In this document: in pieces, positions 49,224 through 57,744 of the stretch | Numbering within the stretch: the first letter of the stretch is position 1 | Layout of the letters: the number at the start of each line of letters is the position of its first letter | Assembly: GCA_965230535.1 (NCBI GenBank) | Contig: OZ246009.1 | Span: 1,612,001 to 1,676,000 of the forward strand | Direction of reading: 5' to 3' | DNA: 64,000 nucleotides | Origin: JAUILH01 sp965230535 | GTDB lineage: Bacteria; Bacteroidota; Bacteroidia; Flavobacteriales_D; JAUILH01 | Notes under the pieces: generated by a model | Told to the model about the DNA's origin: nothing | Seen by the model: only the letters and a program-made list of their open reading frames with translations | Databases searched by the model: none | Program-made: the position numbers and the translations under genes

Positions 49224-51443
49224 TTATTGTTTTGAAATTGTTGTGTCTCCTAATTCTAATTGTCTCATCTTTTCAAGGTCGGTGGCCTCACCGTTGATAT
49301 CGGCACCAAGTCTCTGGAGGTAAGCTACAATGGCTACGACCTCTTTCTTACTCAGAGATTCAATATCAGCCTCTGTGTATTCGGCACCTAATTCACCTTG
49401 ATAGATTTCTCTGGCAACGAATCTGGCTTGTAGTTTTAAATCTTCTTCAGCCTGATCTTCATAGCCTTCCGGATATGGTACACCAAGTTTTCTCAGTACA
49501 GTGATCTTTCTTTTGAGTTTACCATAATCGAGATCATCCGTAATGAAATGCTTGTAGTTAGGCATGATAGACTCGTCAGTGAATCGTCTCGCATCCAGGA
49601 AATGTTTGTAATGCCAGTTGGCACTTTTGTATTGTTTGTTGCCACGACCCTCACGAGCTAAATCCGGTCCGGTTCGTTTAGATCCCCATTGGAATGGATG
49701 ATCATATACAAATTCTCCAGCCTTTGAGTACTCGCCGTAACGTTCCGTTTCGAAACGCAGTGGTCGTACCATTTGAGAGTGACAATTGTAACAACCTTCA
49801 CGTATATAGATGTCACGACCTTCCTGCTCCAGAGGAGTGATTGGTTGTACAGCCTCTATCTTAGGAATATTGCTGTCGACCAATATCGTAGGAAGTATTT
49901 CTATGATTCCACCAACGGATATGACAACCAAACTGAGTATGAGCATTTTTACCGGACGCTTTTCAATATTTCTGTGCCAGTATTCACCTTTTTCGTGTTT
50001 TTTATCGTCACTAGATTTCACAAGCGCAGGAGCTTCAGCTTCCTCATTGGCAATAAAGCTTCCCATTCTGGCTGTTTTAACCAGGTTGTAAACCATTACC
50101 AGTGCACCAGTTACATACAGAGCTCCACCAAAGGCTCTCATCATGTACATGTACTTAAGCTGAGAAACGGTTTCAATAAAGTCTCCATGAACCAATGTTC
50201 CGTTTTCGTTGAAAGCTTGCCACATTTGTCCTTGAACCCAACCAGCCCAGTACATTGGAATGGCGTAGAACATGATACCTAATGTTGCAATCCAGAAGTG
50301 GGTGTTTGCTAATCTTTCCGAGAAGAGTTTGCCTCCCCATAGTTTTGGCACCAACCAGTAAAGCATACCAAAGGTCAACATTCCGTTCCAACCAAGTCCA
50401 CCAATGTGAACGTGTGCAATGGTCCAATCAGTAAAGTGAGAGATGACGTTTACAGATTTCAGGGACATCATTGGTCCTTCAAACGTGGCCATACCATAAC
50501 AGGTCACGGCTACTACCATAAACTTAAGAACTGCACTGTCTCGTACTTTATCCCAGGCACCTCTTAAGGTAAGAAGTCCGTTAAGCATACCACCCCATGA
50601 CGGAGCCAGAAGCATGATAGAGAATACGATTCCGAGCGACTGAGCCCATTCAGGTAAAGCAGTGTATAACAAGTGGTGTGGACCTGCCCAGATGTAGATA
50701 AAAATGAGGGCCCAGAAGTGAATAATAGATAGTTTATAAGAGTATACCGGTCTTCCGGATGCTTTAGGAATGAAGTAGTACATCAAACCTAAGTAAGGAG
50801 TGGTTAGGAAGAATGCTACCGCATTATGTCCGTACCACCATTGTACCAGGGCATCTTGTACCCCAGAGTAAGCACTGTAACTTTTCATCATGTCAACAGG
50901 CCAGGCAAAAGAGTTAAAGATGTGTAGAACTGCTACTGTGACGAAAGTGGCTATGTAGAACCAAATGGCCACATACAAGTGTTTCACCCTTCTGTTAATA
51001 ATGGTCATCATCATATTGAGACCAAATACCACCCACACAAGAGCAATTAGGATGTCTATCCACCATTCCAGCTCGGCGTATTCCTTACCCTGAGTGATTC
51101 CCAAAGGTAAAGTGACCACAGCACAGACTATGATCAATTGCCAGCCCCAGAAGTTGAGGTTACTGAGTTTGTCACTCCACATCCTGGTTTTCAGAAGGCG
51201 TTGCAAACTGTAGTAGACTCCGGCGAATATTCCGTTTCCAACAAAAGCGAAAATCACCGCATTGGTATGCAGTGGCCGGATCCTTCCGAAGGTGGCATAC
51301 TTAGAAAAATTTAAGTCTACCGGAAAAACGAACTGAAGGGCTGCCAGGAGCCCTACCAACATGCCCACAATACCAAATATGGTTGTGGCAATTAGAAACT
51401 TTTTTACGATTTTGTTATCGTAGCTAAACTTTTGTATTTCCAT
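49224..51443 (-). CDS. ccoN: cbb3 oxidase fused subunits I and II (CcoNO)
   Basis: 739 residues from ATG 51443 (the longer form to 51470 starts inside ccoS). CcoN part, residues 1-465, with 12 helices and metal ligands: H59 (RPLHTN) and H346 for heme b, H344 for the binuclear heme, H206, H256 and H257 for copper B. A linker of about 35 residues leads to the CcoO part: membrane helix at 498-520 and cytochrome c site C551-Y-N-C554-H555 (REGCYNCHSQMVRP). The fusion is standard in Bacteroidota. It is the catalytic core of a high-affinity oxygen reductase in the inner membrane. Confidence 0.97.
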   Translation of the reverse strand: MEIQKFSYDNKIVKKFLIATTIFGIVGMLVGLLAALQFVFPVDLNFSKYATFGRIRPLHTNAVIFAFVGNGIFAGVYYSLQRLLKTRMWSDKLSNLNFWGWQLIIVCAVVTLPLGITQGKEYAELEWWIDILIALVWVVFGLNMMMTIINRRVKHLYVAIWFYIATFVTVAVLHIFNSFAWPVDMMKSYSAYSGVQDALVQWWYGHNAVAFFLTTPYLGLMYYFIPKASGRPVYSYKLSIIHFWALIFIYIWAGPHHLLYTALPEWAQSLGIVFSIMLLAPSWGGMLNGLLTLRGAWDKVRDSAVLKFMVVAVTCYGMATFEGPMMSLKSVNVISHFTDWTIAHVHIGGLGWNGMLTFGMLYWLVPKLWGGKLFSERLANTHFWIATLGIMFYAIPMYWAGWVQGQMWQAFNENGTLVHGDFIETVSQLKYMYMMRAFGGALYVTGALVMVYNLVKTARMGSFIANEEAEAPALVKSSDDKKHEKGEYWHRNIEKRPVKMLILSLVVISVGGIIEILPTILVDSNIPKIEAVQPITPLEQEGRDIYIREGCYNCHSQMVRPLRFETERYGEYSKAGEFVYDHPFQWGSKRTGPDLAREGRGNKQYKSANWHYKHFLDARRFTDESIMPNYKHFITDDLDYGKLKRKITVLRKLGVPYPEGYEDQAEEDLKLQARFVAREIYQGELGAEYTEADIESLSKKEVVAIVAYLQRLGADINGEATDLEKMRQLELGDTTISKQ

Positions 51444-51612
51444 GAGTGTTGTCCTTGGTTTTTTTCTCAATTAATTCATCATCGAATAGCATCCTTATTG
51501 CCGGGGTCTCATGATCGTCGTACTGACCATCATTATTAGCCCAGAAGAAAGCGCCCAAAAAAATGAGTGCGATTACTGTACTGACTCCAACAAGTATGAA
51601 TATTACTTCCAT
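51424..51612 (-). CDS. ccoS: cbb3 oxidase assembly protein CcoS
   Basis: 62 residues: one membrane helix (VIFILVGVSTVIALIFLGAFFW) followed by ANNDGQYDDHETPAIRMLFDDE, the well-conserved G-Q-Y-D-D-x-E-x-P-A motif of CcoS. It is needed for cofactor insertion into the oxidase. It is first in the ccoS-ccoNO-ccoQ-ccoP-ccoG-ccoH operon and overlaps ccoNO by 20 nt. Confidence 0.93.
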   Translation of the reverse strand: MEVIFILVGVSTVIALIFLGAFFWANNDGQYDDHETPAIRMLFDDELIEKKTKDNTHGNTKV

Positions 51613-51672
51613 TATTGATCAAAAGTAGAGGCTGGAAGTGGCCTATTTTATGATGACAGACATTGGTAAATA

Positions 51673-51684
51673 TGACATTGGTCA
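51673..51684. promoter_or_regulatory. palindrome TGACATTGGTCA before ccoS (possible FNR/CRP-type operator)
   Basis: TGAC-N4-GTCA lies about 66 bp before the ccoS ATG. The wider TATGACATTGGTCATGTTT is similar to the site at 54143 (both begin TATGACA). No regulator gene is in the window. Confidence 0.5.
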
Positions 51685-51722
51685 TGTTTAGTTATAATGA
51701 CTTGAAAATGACATTAGAACTT

Positions 51723-54104
51723 TTAGTTTTTGTACAATTTTCTTTGGAAAAATCGAATGCCCAATGTGGTAAAAGTGACAATGGATATGGAACTTAAAGG
51801 CATGATGATGGCCGCCACAAGTGGAGACAGTTGGTTGCTAATAGCAAAACCGAGTCCGATTAGGTTGTAGAACAAAGAAAACAAGAGGCTGGCTTTAAGT
51901 ACGAATCGGGCCTTATTGCTCAGCTGAAGGTGCTGAGGAAGTTGTTTAATCTCTTTGGCGTCAATGATGCCGTCGCATGCAGGTGAAAAACTGTAGATGT
52001 CATCTGAAACCGAGATGCCAAAATCACTTGCCTTCAAGGCGCCTGCATCATTCAAACCATCACCTAACATCATCACTCTGTGTCCGTTTTCCTGGAGCTT
52101 GTTGATGTAGTCCAGTTTGTCTTTTGGCTGTTTGTTGAAGATCAACTTATCATGCTCGAAATATGACTTGAAAAGTGTGTCGTCCGAATTAACGTCTCCG
52201 GAAAGAAGATGCAGGGTGTAATTTCCTTTTAAAGAATCAAGCAAATCTTCCACTCCTGGTCTCAGCTTTTGATCTATCGTATAGAAACCGATGAGTGTCT
52301 GATCAATTTCAACATAGACACGGGTGCCTTTGCTTTGTTCAGGTGCACCAATAAAATCAGCGGACCCCATTCTGATTTTTGAGTTGCCTATGCTGGCAGA
52401 CATACCCTTGCCTTTAATTTCTTCGAAATCGGTCGCTTCTAAAAATGAGCTCACCTTGTTTTTAAGGGAATCATAAATACTTCTGCTCAGAGGGTGAATA
52501 GAATTTCCACACAGACTGGCGATCAACTGAGTGTGATGGTCACTCAGCTCCTGAGAGAATGTCACACTTTGTCCATGATTCAGGGTGAGGGTTCCGGTTT
52601 TGTCGAAAACAATATCAGTGATATCGCTCATTTGATCTACCACATCAGAATTTCTTAGAAACAGCCCTTGTTTTCCCATGGCTCTTATTGTATTCCCATA
52701 GGTAAAAGGGAAGGAGAGGGCCAATGCACAAGGGCAAGCAACTATGAGTACAGCAATCAGCACGTTTGGGATTTGTTCAGGATCAATGAATGACCAGATG
52801 AGTCCGCTTAAAATGGCTATGGCCAAAACCGCATAGATGAAATATCTGCTTAGGGTGTCGGTTGTTTTCTTGAGAGTCGATTCTTTCTGCTTGTCGAAAG
52901 CTTTCTGTTTCCAAAGGTCGGTCAGGTAGCTTTGATTACTCACTTTTTCGCAAATGATCTTCACCTGTGAACCGATAATCCTTCCGCCAGCATAAACTTT
53001 TTCATTTTTCTGTTTTTTGGTAGATCTCGATTCTCCAGTTACAAAACTGTAATCTATAAAAGCGTCTTCGGATAACAGAATACCATCTACCGGAATGATT
53101 TCATCATTATGAATGAGCAGATGATCTCCAATTTTAATGTCGTTAATAGGGCAAATAAAGGTTTGATCTTCCCTAAGCACGGTTGAAGCTAAAGGCATGT
53201 AAGAATCATGGTCTCTTTCAAATGACAGGTAGTCATAAGTCTTACTCTGAAACCATTTACCAATCAATAGAAAGAATACAAATCCGGCAAAGGAATCCAT
53301 GTACCCGGGACCATGGCCATAAATGATGTCAAAACAGCTTTTGGCATATAGAGCGATAATACCAATACTAATGGGGACATCAAGGTTAAGTTGTTTTATT
53401 CTGATTGACTTGTAGGCTGAGACCAGATAATCTTTGGCGCAGAAAATAAGTACGGGAATCGAAAGTGCCAGAATAATGCCGCTGAAGAAATCTCGATAAT
53501 CTTCTGCGAACGTACGATCCGGATTGAGATACTCGGGGAAGCTAAACAGCATGATGTTTCCAAAACAGAAACCAGCCACAGCCACCTTTTTAATCAACTT
53601 TCTTTGATCTCTCTTTGGATGACTCTCGTTTTTCTTCTTTTCAAAAATGGGAGCATAGCCAATTTTGTCGAGCAGTTCAGCCAGTTCACGTAAACTCAGT
53701 TTTTCCTGATTGAAACTAATCTGGGCTTCTCTTTTCAGGAAATTAACCTGAGAGGCTACTACAGCATCACTGACCTTATTTAGATTTTCCAGTAACCAAA
53801 CACATGATACACAATGAATACTCGGGATAAATAAAGACACTCTTGCCAACTCTCCGTCCTGAAAATCTAAAATCTCATTGCAGATCTCTTCATTTTCAAG
53901 ATACAGGTATCTGTGCTTGTTAGAATCTTTTGGTTTGTTTCCGGGGTTTGAATTAATATCATAGAACTGACTTAACCCATTCTCATTCAGAATTTGATAC
54001 ACGGATGAGCAACCGTGGCAGCAGAAATAGTGGGTGTCAAATGTGATGGTTTTATCAGGACATTTATCACCGCAATGCGCGCATATCACCTCATCGTTAC
54101 TCAT
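51723..54104 (-). CDS. ccoI: copper-transporting P-type ATPase CcoI/FixI
   Basis: 793 residues. The N-terminal part has CAHCGDKCPD and HYFCCHGCSSVYQIL, then a heavy-metal domain with IHCVSCVWLLENL. Eight membrane helices; the P1B motif CPCALALSFPF, phosphorylation site DKTGTLT, and MLGDGLNDAGAL in the hinge. Long N-terminus with YHS-like Cys is typical of CcoI in Bacteroidota. It pumps copper for cbb3 oxidase metallation. Transcribed toward ccoS after a 110-bp gap that holds a palindrome; another palindrome is upstream. Confidence 0.94.
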   Translation of the reverse strand: MSNDEVICAHCGDKCPDKTITFDTHYFCCHGCSSVYQILNENGLSQFYDINSNPGNKPKDSNKHRYLYLENEEICNEILDFQDGELARVSLFIPSIHCVSCVWLLENLNKVSDAVVASQVNFLKREAQISFNQEKLSLRELAELLDKIGYAPIFEKKKNESHPKRDQRKLIKKVAVAGFCFGNIMLFSFPEYLNPDRTFAEDYRDFFSGIILALSIPVLIFCAKDYLVSAYKSIRIKQLNLDVPISIGIIALYAKSCFDIIYGHGPGYMDSFAGFVFFLLIGKWFQSKTYDYLSFERDHDSYMPLASTVLREDQTFICPINDIKIGDHLLIHNDEIIPVDGILLSEDAFIDYSFVTGESRSTKKQKNEKVYAGGRIIGSQVKIICEKVSNQSYLTDLWKQKAFDKQKESTLKKTTDTLSRYFIYAVLAIAILSGLIWSFIDPEQIPNVLIAVLIVACPCALALSFPFTYGNTIRAMGKQGLFLRNSDVVDQMSDITDIVFDKTGTLTLNHGQSVTFSQELSDHHTQLIASLCGNSIHPLSRSIYDSLKNKVSSFLEATDFEEIKGKGMSASIGNSKIRMGSADFIGAPEQSKGTRVYVEIDQTLIGFYTIDQKLRPGVEDLLDSLKGNYTLHLLSGDVNSDDTLFKSYFEHDKLIFNKQPKDKLDYINKLQENGHRVMMLGDGLNDAGALKASDFGISVSDDIYSFSPACDGIIDAKEIKQLPQHLQLSNKARFVLKASLLFSLFYNLIGLGFAISNQLSPLVAAIIMPLSSISIVTFTTLGIRFFQRKLYKN

Positions 54105-54142
54105 TCAGGGACAAAGGTCCTAGCTTTTACAGCAATCAAATA

Positions 54143-54154
54143 TGACAAATGTCA
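54143..54154. promoter_or_regulatory. palindrome TGACAAATGTCA in the ccoI / radical SAM divergent region
   Basis: Perfect TGACA-NN-TGTCA, centred about 44 bp before the ccoI ATG and about 82 bp before the ATG at 54231. It resembles the site before ccoS and may bind the same FNR/CRP-type regulator for both directions. Confidence 0.5.
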
Positions 54155-54230
54155 GTTTTCGGGATGATCCTGGGCTTATTATTTGGCATAAGGTATTAAG
54201 ACCTTTACACTCAATATCTAACATTACATT

Positions 54231-54998
54231 ATGGCCACTGCTCTCTTTGAATCAGGTATTTTCGGACCGGTGAATAGTCGGCGATTTGGTAGGTCATTAG
54301 GACTTAATCTATTGCCTGCCGATCAAAAGCTTTGCAATTACAATTGTGTTTATTGTGAATGTGGGATTACCGACCTGAAGAAAAAATCGTACTCCATGTC
54401 TGAGTTGGAACCTATATTGGAGGAACTCAAAAACAAGTTGCAAAATGATTCCGGTAAACTGGATTACATCACTTTAGCCGGAAATGGTGAGCCCACGCTA
54501 CATCCATATTTTGGTGAATTTGTAGCTGAATTATACGATATCCGAAATGAACATGCACCTCATTGTAAAATAGCTTTGTTGACCAACGCTACTACCATCG
54601 ATAAAATGGCAGTAAAAGGGGCTGTAAAATACATTGATGAATGCCAGTTTAAATTGGATGCCGGCTCACAAACCGTATTTGAACGAATCAACAAACCTGT
54701 TGGAACCGTCAATCTGAGAAAGGTAGTAGATAAGTTGGCCGAACAGGATATGGACATTGTTATTCAATCTTTGTTTCTGAGAGGAGAAGTTGATGGGGAA
54801 GCTATTAATAATACCAGTTTTCAGGAAGTCAAGCAGTGGATTGAACATCTGGAGAAAATTGATCCGGTGAAAGTAGTGATCTACAGTTTAGACAGAGATA
54901 CCGCCTACAAAGGTCTGGAACAAGTGAGTAAGAAGGAGTTGGAATTAATCGCAGAAAAAGTGCGTTTAGAAGTCGGATGTGAAGTTCAAGTATTTTAA
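54231..54998 (+). CDS. radical SAM protein, COG0731 (TYW1-like) group
   Basis: 255 residues. Seen: FGPVNSRRFGRSLGLNLLP at the N-terminus, then the cluster CNYNCVYCECG (C-x3-C-x2-C), ITLAGNGEPTLHPYFGEF and LLTNATTI; this wording is that of the COG0731 family related to the wyosine synthetase TYW1. In bacteria its substrate is not known. It heads the plus-strand operon with queD (2-nt gap), a cupin gene and hemN, opposite ccoI. Confidence 0.82.
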   Translation: MATALFESGIFGPVNSRRFGRSLGLNLLPADQKLCNYNCVYCECGITDLKKKSYSMSELEPILEELKNKLQNDSGKLDYITLAGNGEPTLHPYFGEFVAELYDIRNEHAPHCKIALLTNATTIDKMAVKGAVKYIDECQFKLDAGSQTVFERINKPVGTVNLRKVVDKLAEQDMDIVIQSLFLRGEVDGEAINNTSFQEVKQWIEHLEKIDPVKVVIYSLDRDTAYKGLEQVSKKELELIAEKVRLEVGCEVQVF

Positions 54999-55000
54999 CG

Positions 55001-55438
55001 ATGAGAATTAGAGTTACCAAGGAGTTTGAGTTTGAAGCGGCTCATGCATTAGATGGTTATGAGGGGAAGTGTAAAGACATTCATGGACATTCGTATAAGC
55101 TATCCATCACGGTTTTAGGAAAGACCATTGAAGATCCAAAGAATCCCTGTTGTGGAATGGTCATAGACTTTGGAGATTTAAAGGCCATTGTAAACAACAA
55201 GGTCATTAACAACTTTGATCACCACCTGATTTTAAGAGAAGATTCCCGTTTCAAAGGAATAGAAGTCAAGAACGAACGTGTTAGATATGTGTCTTATCAA
55301 CCTACTTGTGAAAACATGTTGGTACAGATTGTTGAGACATTACTTCAGGTTTTGCCCGAAAATATCACACTTGTTCAGGCGAACCTGAGAGAAACAGGAA
55401 ATAGTTATGCCGAATGGCACAAATCAGATAATACATGA
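55001..55438 (+). CDS. queD: 6-carboxytetrahydropterin synthase family (QueD / PTPS-like)
   Basis: 145 residues. Zinc ligands are in FEAAHAL and DIHGHSYKL; GKCKDIHGHSY holds the C-x3-H-x-H motif with the catalytic Cys, and LDGYEGK lies before it. FDHHLIL and PTCENMLVQIVETL, then the C-terminal Glu in LRETGNSYAEW, complete the active site. QueD makes 6-carboxytetrahydropterin for queuosine, but PTPS-type activity is possible and no other que gene is here. It overlaps the cupin gene by ATGA. Confidence 0.88.
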   Translation: MRIRVTKEFEFEAAHALDGYEGKCKDIHGHSYKLSITVLGKTIEDPKNPCCGMVIDFGDLKAIVNNKVINNFDHHLILREDSRFKGIEVKNERVRYVSYQPTCENMLVQIVETLLQVLPENITLVQANLRETGNSYAEWHKSDNT

Positions 55439-55728
55439 ACATAATAGAAGATATCGTTTTAAGTAGCAATGGTCCTGTTGTGACCAAACTAGAGACCCCG
55501 GATTCTGTCCAGTATCTGGCAATAGGCCTCAAAAAAGATGTTGTACTCAAAGATCATAAAACACCGATACCTGCGATTTTAACGGTCCTTTCAGGTAAGA
55601 TAAAATTCATTACCTCAGAAACCACAAATGAGCTAAACGCAGGAGATGTATTTGATATTCCGGTGGATGTTATGCATAGAGTAGAAGCGCTTGAAGATGC
55701 TCATTTTACAGTATTGAAAATGCTATGA
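55435..55728 (+). CDS. small cupin-domain protein
   Basis: 97 residues; the start is in an ATGA overlap with queD and the stop in an ATGA overlap with hemN. Cupin strands: LKDHKTPIPAILTVLSGKIKF (in part), ELNAGDVFDIPVDVMHRVEAL, with a His in each half that could bind a metal. It is a one-domain cupin without catalytic signature, either an enzyme or a small-molecule binding protein. Function unknown. Confidence 0.8.
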   Translation: MNIIEDIVLSSNGPVVTKLETPDSVQYLAIGLKKDVVLKDHKTPIPAILTVLSGKIKFITSETTNELNAGDVFDIPVDVMHRVEALEDAHFTVLKML

Positions 55729-57092
55729 ATGAAGATCAGTTAATAGAAAAGTATAATGTACCTGGCCCCAGATACACGAGCTATCCGACTGTTCCCGATT
55801 GGGATGCCGATTCAATGAATTCAAAAGTTTGGGAGGATACCCTTTTGAAATTCTACAATTCTGAAGAAGGTCAGGAAGGTATCAGTTTATACATTCATCT
55901 GCCGTTTTGCGAGAGCTTATGCACGTTCTGTGGTTGTCATAAGCACATTACCAAACAGCATTCAGTAGAAGAGCCTTATATCAATACCGTTTTAAAAGAA
56001 TGGAATTTGTATCTGAACTTACTTCCAAACAAACCGATTATTAAGGAAATTCATTTGGGAGGCGGGACCCCAACGTTTTTTGCACCATCTGAACTTAAGC
56101 GTCTTATTGATGGAATTCTCAAGGAAAGTGTGCTCTCTGAAGACTATGAAATGAGCTTTGAAGGGCATCCAAATAACACATCCTATGAGCACCTAAAGAC
56201 TTTGTATGATCTTGGTTTTAGGCGGGTGAGCTTTGGTGTCCAGGACTATTCTCCAAAAGTTCAAAAAGCAATTAACAGAATTCAACCTTTTGAAACTGTT
56301 GAGAAAGTGCATAACAATGCCAGGGAAATTGGTTATACATCCATCAGTCACGATCTTGTTTTTGGCTTACCACATCAAACGATAAAGGATGTAGAGGACA
56401 CCATTTCGAAAACGATTAGCCTGAATCCGGAACGACTTTCCTTTTATAGCTACGCACATGTTCCCTGGGTCAAAGGAGTTGGGCAGAGAGGATTTAGTCA
56501 TGATGACATTCCCAAGGGAACTGCAAAAAGGCGTTTGTATGAAGCAGGCAAAAAGGCCTTTATAGACAATGGCTATTTTGAGGTTGGAATGGATCACTTT
56601 GCTCTGGAATCAGATCATTTGTATCAGGCACTGAAGCACAAGAAGCTTCACCGGAATTTTATGGGATATACCACCAATACGAATAAAATTATGATTGGTT
56701 TGGGAATGTCCGCGATTAGCGACTGTTGGATTGGTTTTGCTCAAAACGCCAAAACGGTAAAAGAGTACCAGGCAAGCGTAGATAACGGAGAACTTCCCAT
56801 TTTTAAAGGACATTTGTTATCGGATCAGGATCTAATGCTGAGACAACATATTCTGAATCTGATGTGCCATTTTGAGACCGACTGGTGTAAGGACATTCTT
56901 GAACATCCTGAGTTTGACACGATCAGGGAAAACCTTAAGGGATTAGAGGCTGACAAACTGATTGAGGTAAATAATGTCGGCGTGAGAGTTTTGCCGAAAG
57001 GTGAAAAATTTGTCCGAAATGTATGTATGGCATTGGATATTAAATTGTTTCAATCCAAATCCTCAGAACCCAGATTTAGTTTGACCATTTAA
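55725..57092 (+). CDS. hemN: oxygen-independent coproporphyrinogen III oxidase
   Basis: 455 residues, full-length HemN. The N-terminus YNVPGPRYTSYPTVPDWD is typical; the radical SAM site is FCESLCTFCGCHK (C-x3-C-x2-C-x-C, as in true HemN), followed by HLGGGTPTF, RVSFGVQDYSPKVQKAINR and GFDLVFGLP-like SHDLVFGLPHQT. It decarboxylates two propionates to make protoporphyrinogen IX when oxygen is low. Placement across from the cbb3 genes fits a joint response to low oxygen, with heme needed for the oxidase. Confidence 0.95.
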   Translation: MNEDQLIEKYNVPGPRYTSYPTVPDWDADSMNSKVWEDTLLKFYNSEEGQEGISLYIHLPFCESLCTFCGCHKHITKQHSVEEPYINTVLKEWNLYLNLLPNKPIIKEIHLGGGTPTFFAPSELKRLIDGILKESVLSEDYEMSFEGHPNNTSYEHLKTLYDLGFRRVSFGVQDYSPKVQKAINRIQPFETVEKVHNNAREIGYTSISHDLVFGLPHQTIKDVEDTISKTISLNPERLSFYSYAHVPWVKGVGQRGFSHDDIPKGTAKRRLYEAGKKAFIDNGYFEVGMDHFALESDHLYQALKHKKLHRNFMGYTTNTNKIMIGLGMSAISDCWIGFAQNAKTVKEYQASVDNGELPIFKGHLLSDQDLMLRQHILNLMCHFETDWCKDILEHPEFDTIRENLKGLEADKLIEVNNVGVRVLPKGEKFVRNVCMALDIKLFQSKSSEPRFSLTI

Positions 57093-57196
57093 ATCTGATT
57101 TTAATCAAGAAGAGAGGTGATGAGTTGCATAGTTTAACACCAGTTTTTTTAAGTGCTTTATAGTGTAAAAATAAAACACACATAAACCCATATAAA

Positions 57197-57619
57197 ATGA
57201 AGAGAAGAGAGCCAGTTAGTCACATCATGACAAAAGAACTAAAGACATTAAATGTGCATGATGGCAGTTTGTTTGAAGCTAAAGAAACCATGGAGAAAAA
57301 CAGTATCAGACATCTACCTGTGGTAGAAGGCGAGAAACTGGTTGGAATCATTAGTTTAACAGACATTCACAGAATTAGTTTCGGAGCAAACTACGGTCAG
57401 GAAGCGACTGTGGACAGATCTATTTTTGATAGCTTAAGTGTACCACAAGTGATGCATCACGAACCAAGAACAGTGACTCCGGAGACTCCTATTAAAGAAG
57501 TTGCAGAACTACTTTCTGAAGAAGAGTTTCATGCGGTTCCTGTTGTAAATGAAGAAGGAAATTTAGAAGGCATTGTTAGCACAACCGATCTTATGAAGTA
57601 CTTATTGGAGCAGTATTAG
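57197..57619 (+). CDS. CBS-domain pair protein
   Basis: 140 residues made of two CBS motifs: residues about 8-65 (SHIMTKELKTLNVHDG, RHLPVVEGEKLVGIISLTDI) and about 78-140 (VMHHEPRTVTPETPIKEVAE, HAVPVVNEEGNLEGIVST). CBS pairs bind adenosine nucleotides and sense energy state; here the pair stands alone without an enzyme or transporter domain. It is a single gene with its own terminator. Its partner is unknown. Confidence 0.88.
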   Translation: MKRREPVSHIMTKELKTLNVHDGSLFEAKETMEKNSIRHLPVVEGEKLVGIISLTDIHRISFGANYGQEATVDRSIFDSLSVPQVMHHEPRTVTPETPIKEVAELLSEEEFHAVPVVNEEGNLEGIVSTTDLMKYLLEQY

Positions 57620-57652
57620 TTACGATAAGTCTTAGTTTAATGTTAGATGAAA

Positions 57653-57685
57653 GAGTCGTCCCGATTTATCGGGGCGGCTTTTTTT
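57653..57685 (+). terminator. rho-independent terminator of the CBS-domain gene
   Basis: AGTCGTCCCGAT and ATCGGGGCGGCTT form a hairpin with two G-U pairs and a short loop, followed by seven T. It lies 34 nt after the stop. Confidence 0.88.
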
Positions 57686-57744
57686 GTTTAAAAAGGTTAC
57701 CTTTTAAATCCTTGTGGTATTTACCGAAAAACAAATCAACTATT

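Noticed and set aside
49773..50282. 169-codon plus-strand open frame opposite ccoNO
   Set aside because: It lies wholly antisense to the conserved CcoNO coding sequence and shows no domain or signal; a shadow frame.
57640..57744. N-terminal extension of the VIT/VWA protein
   Set aside because: The stretch runs through the terminator of the CBS gene; the ATG at 57745 gives a clear lipoprotein signal.
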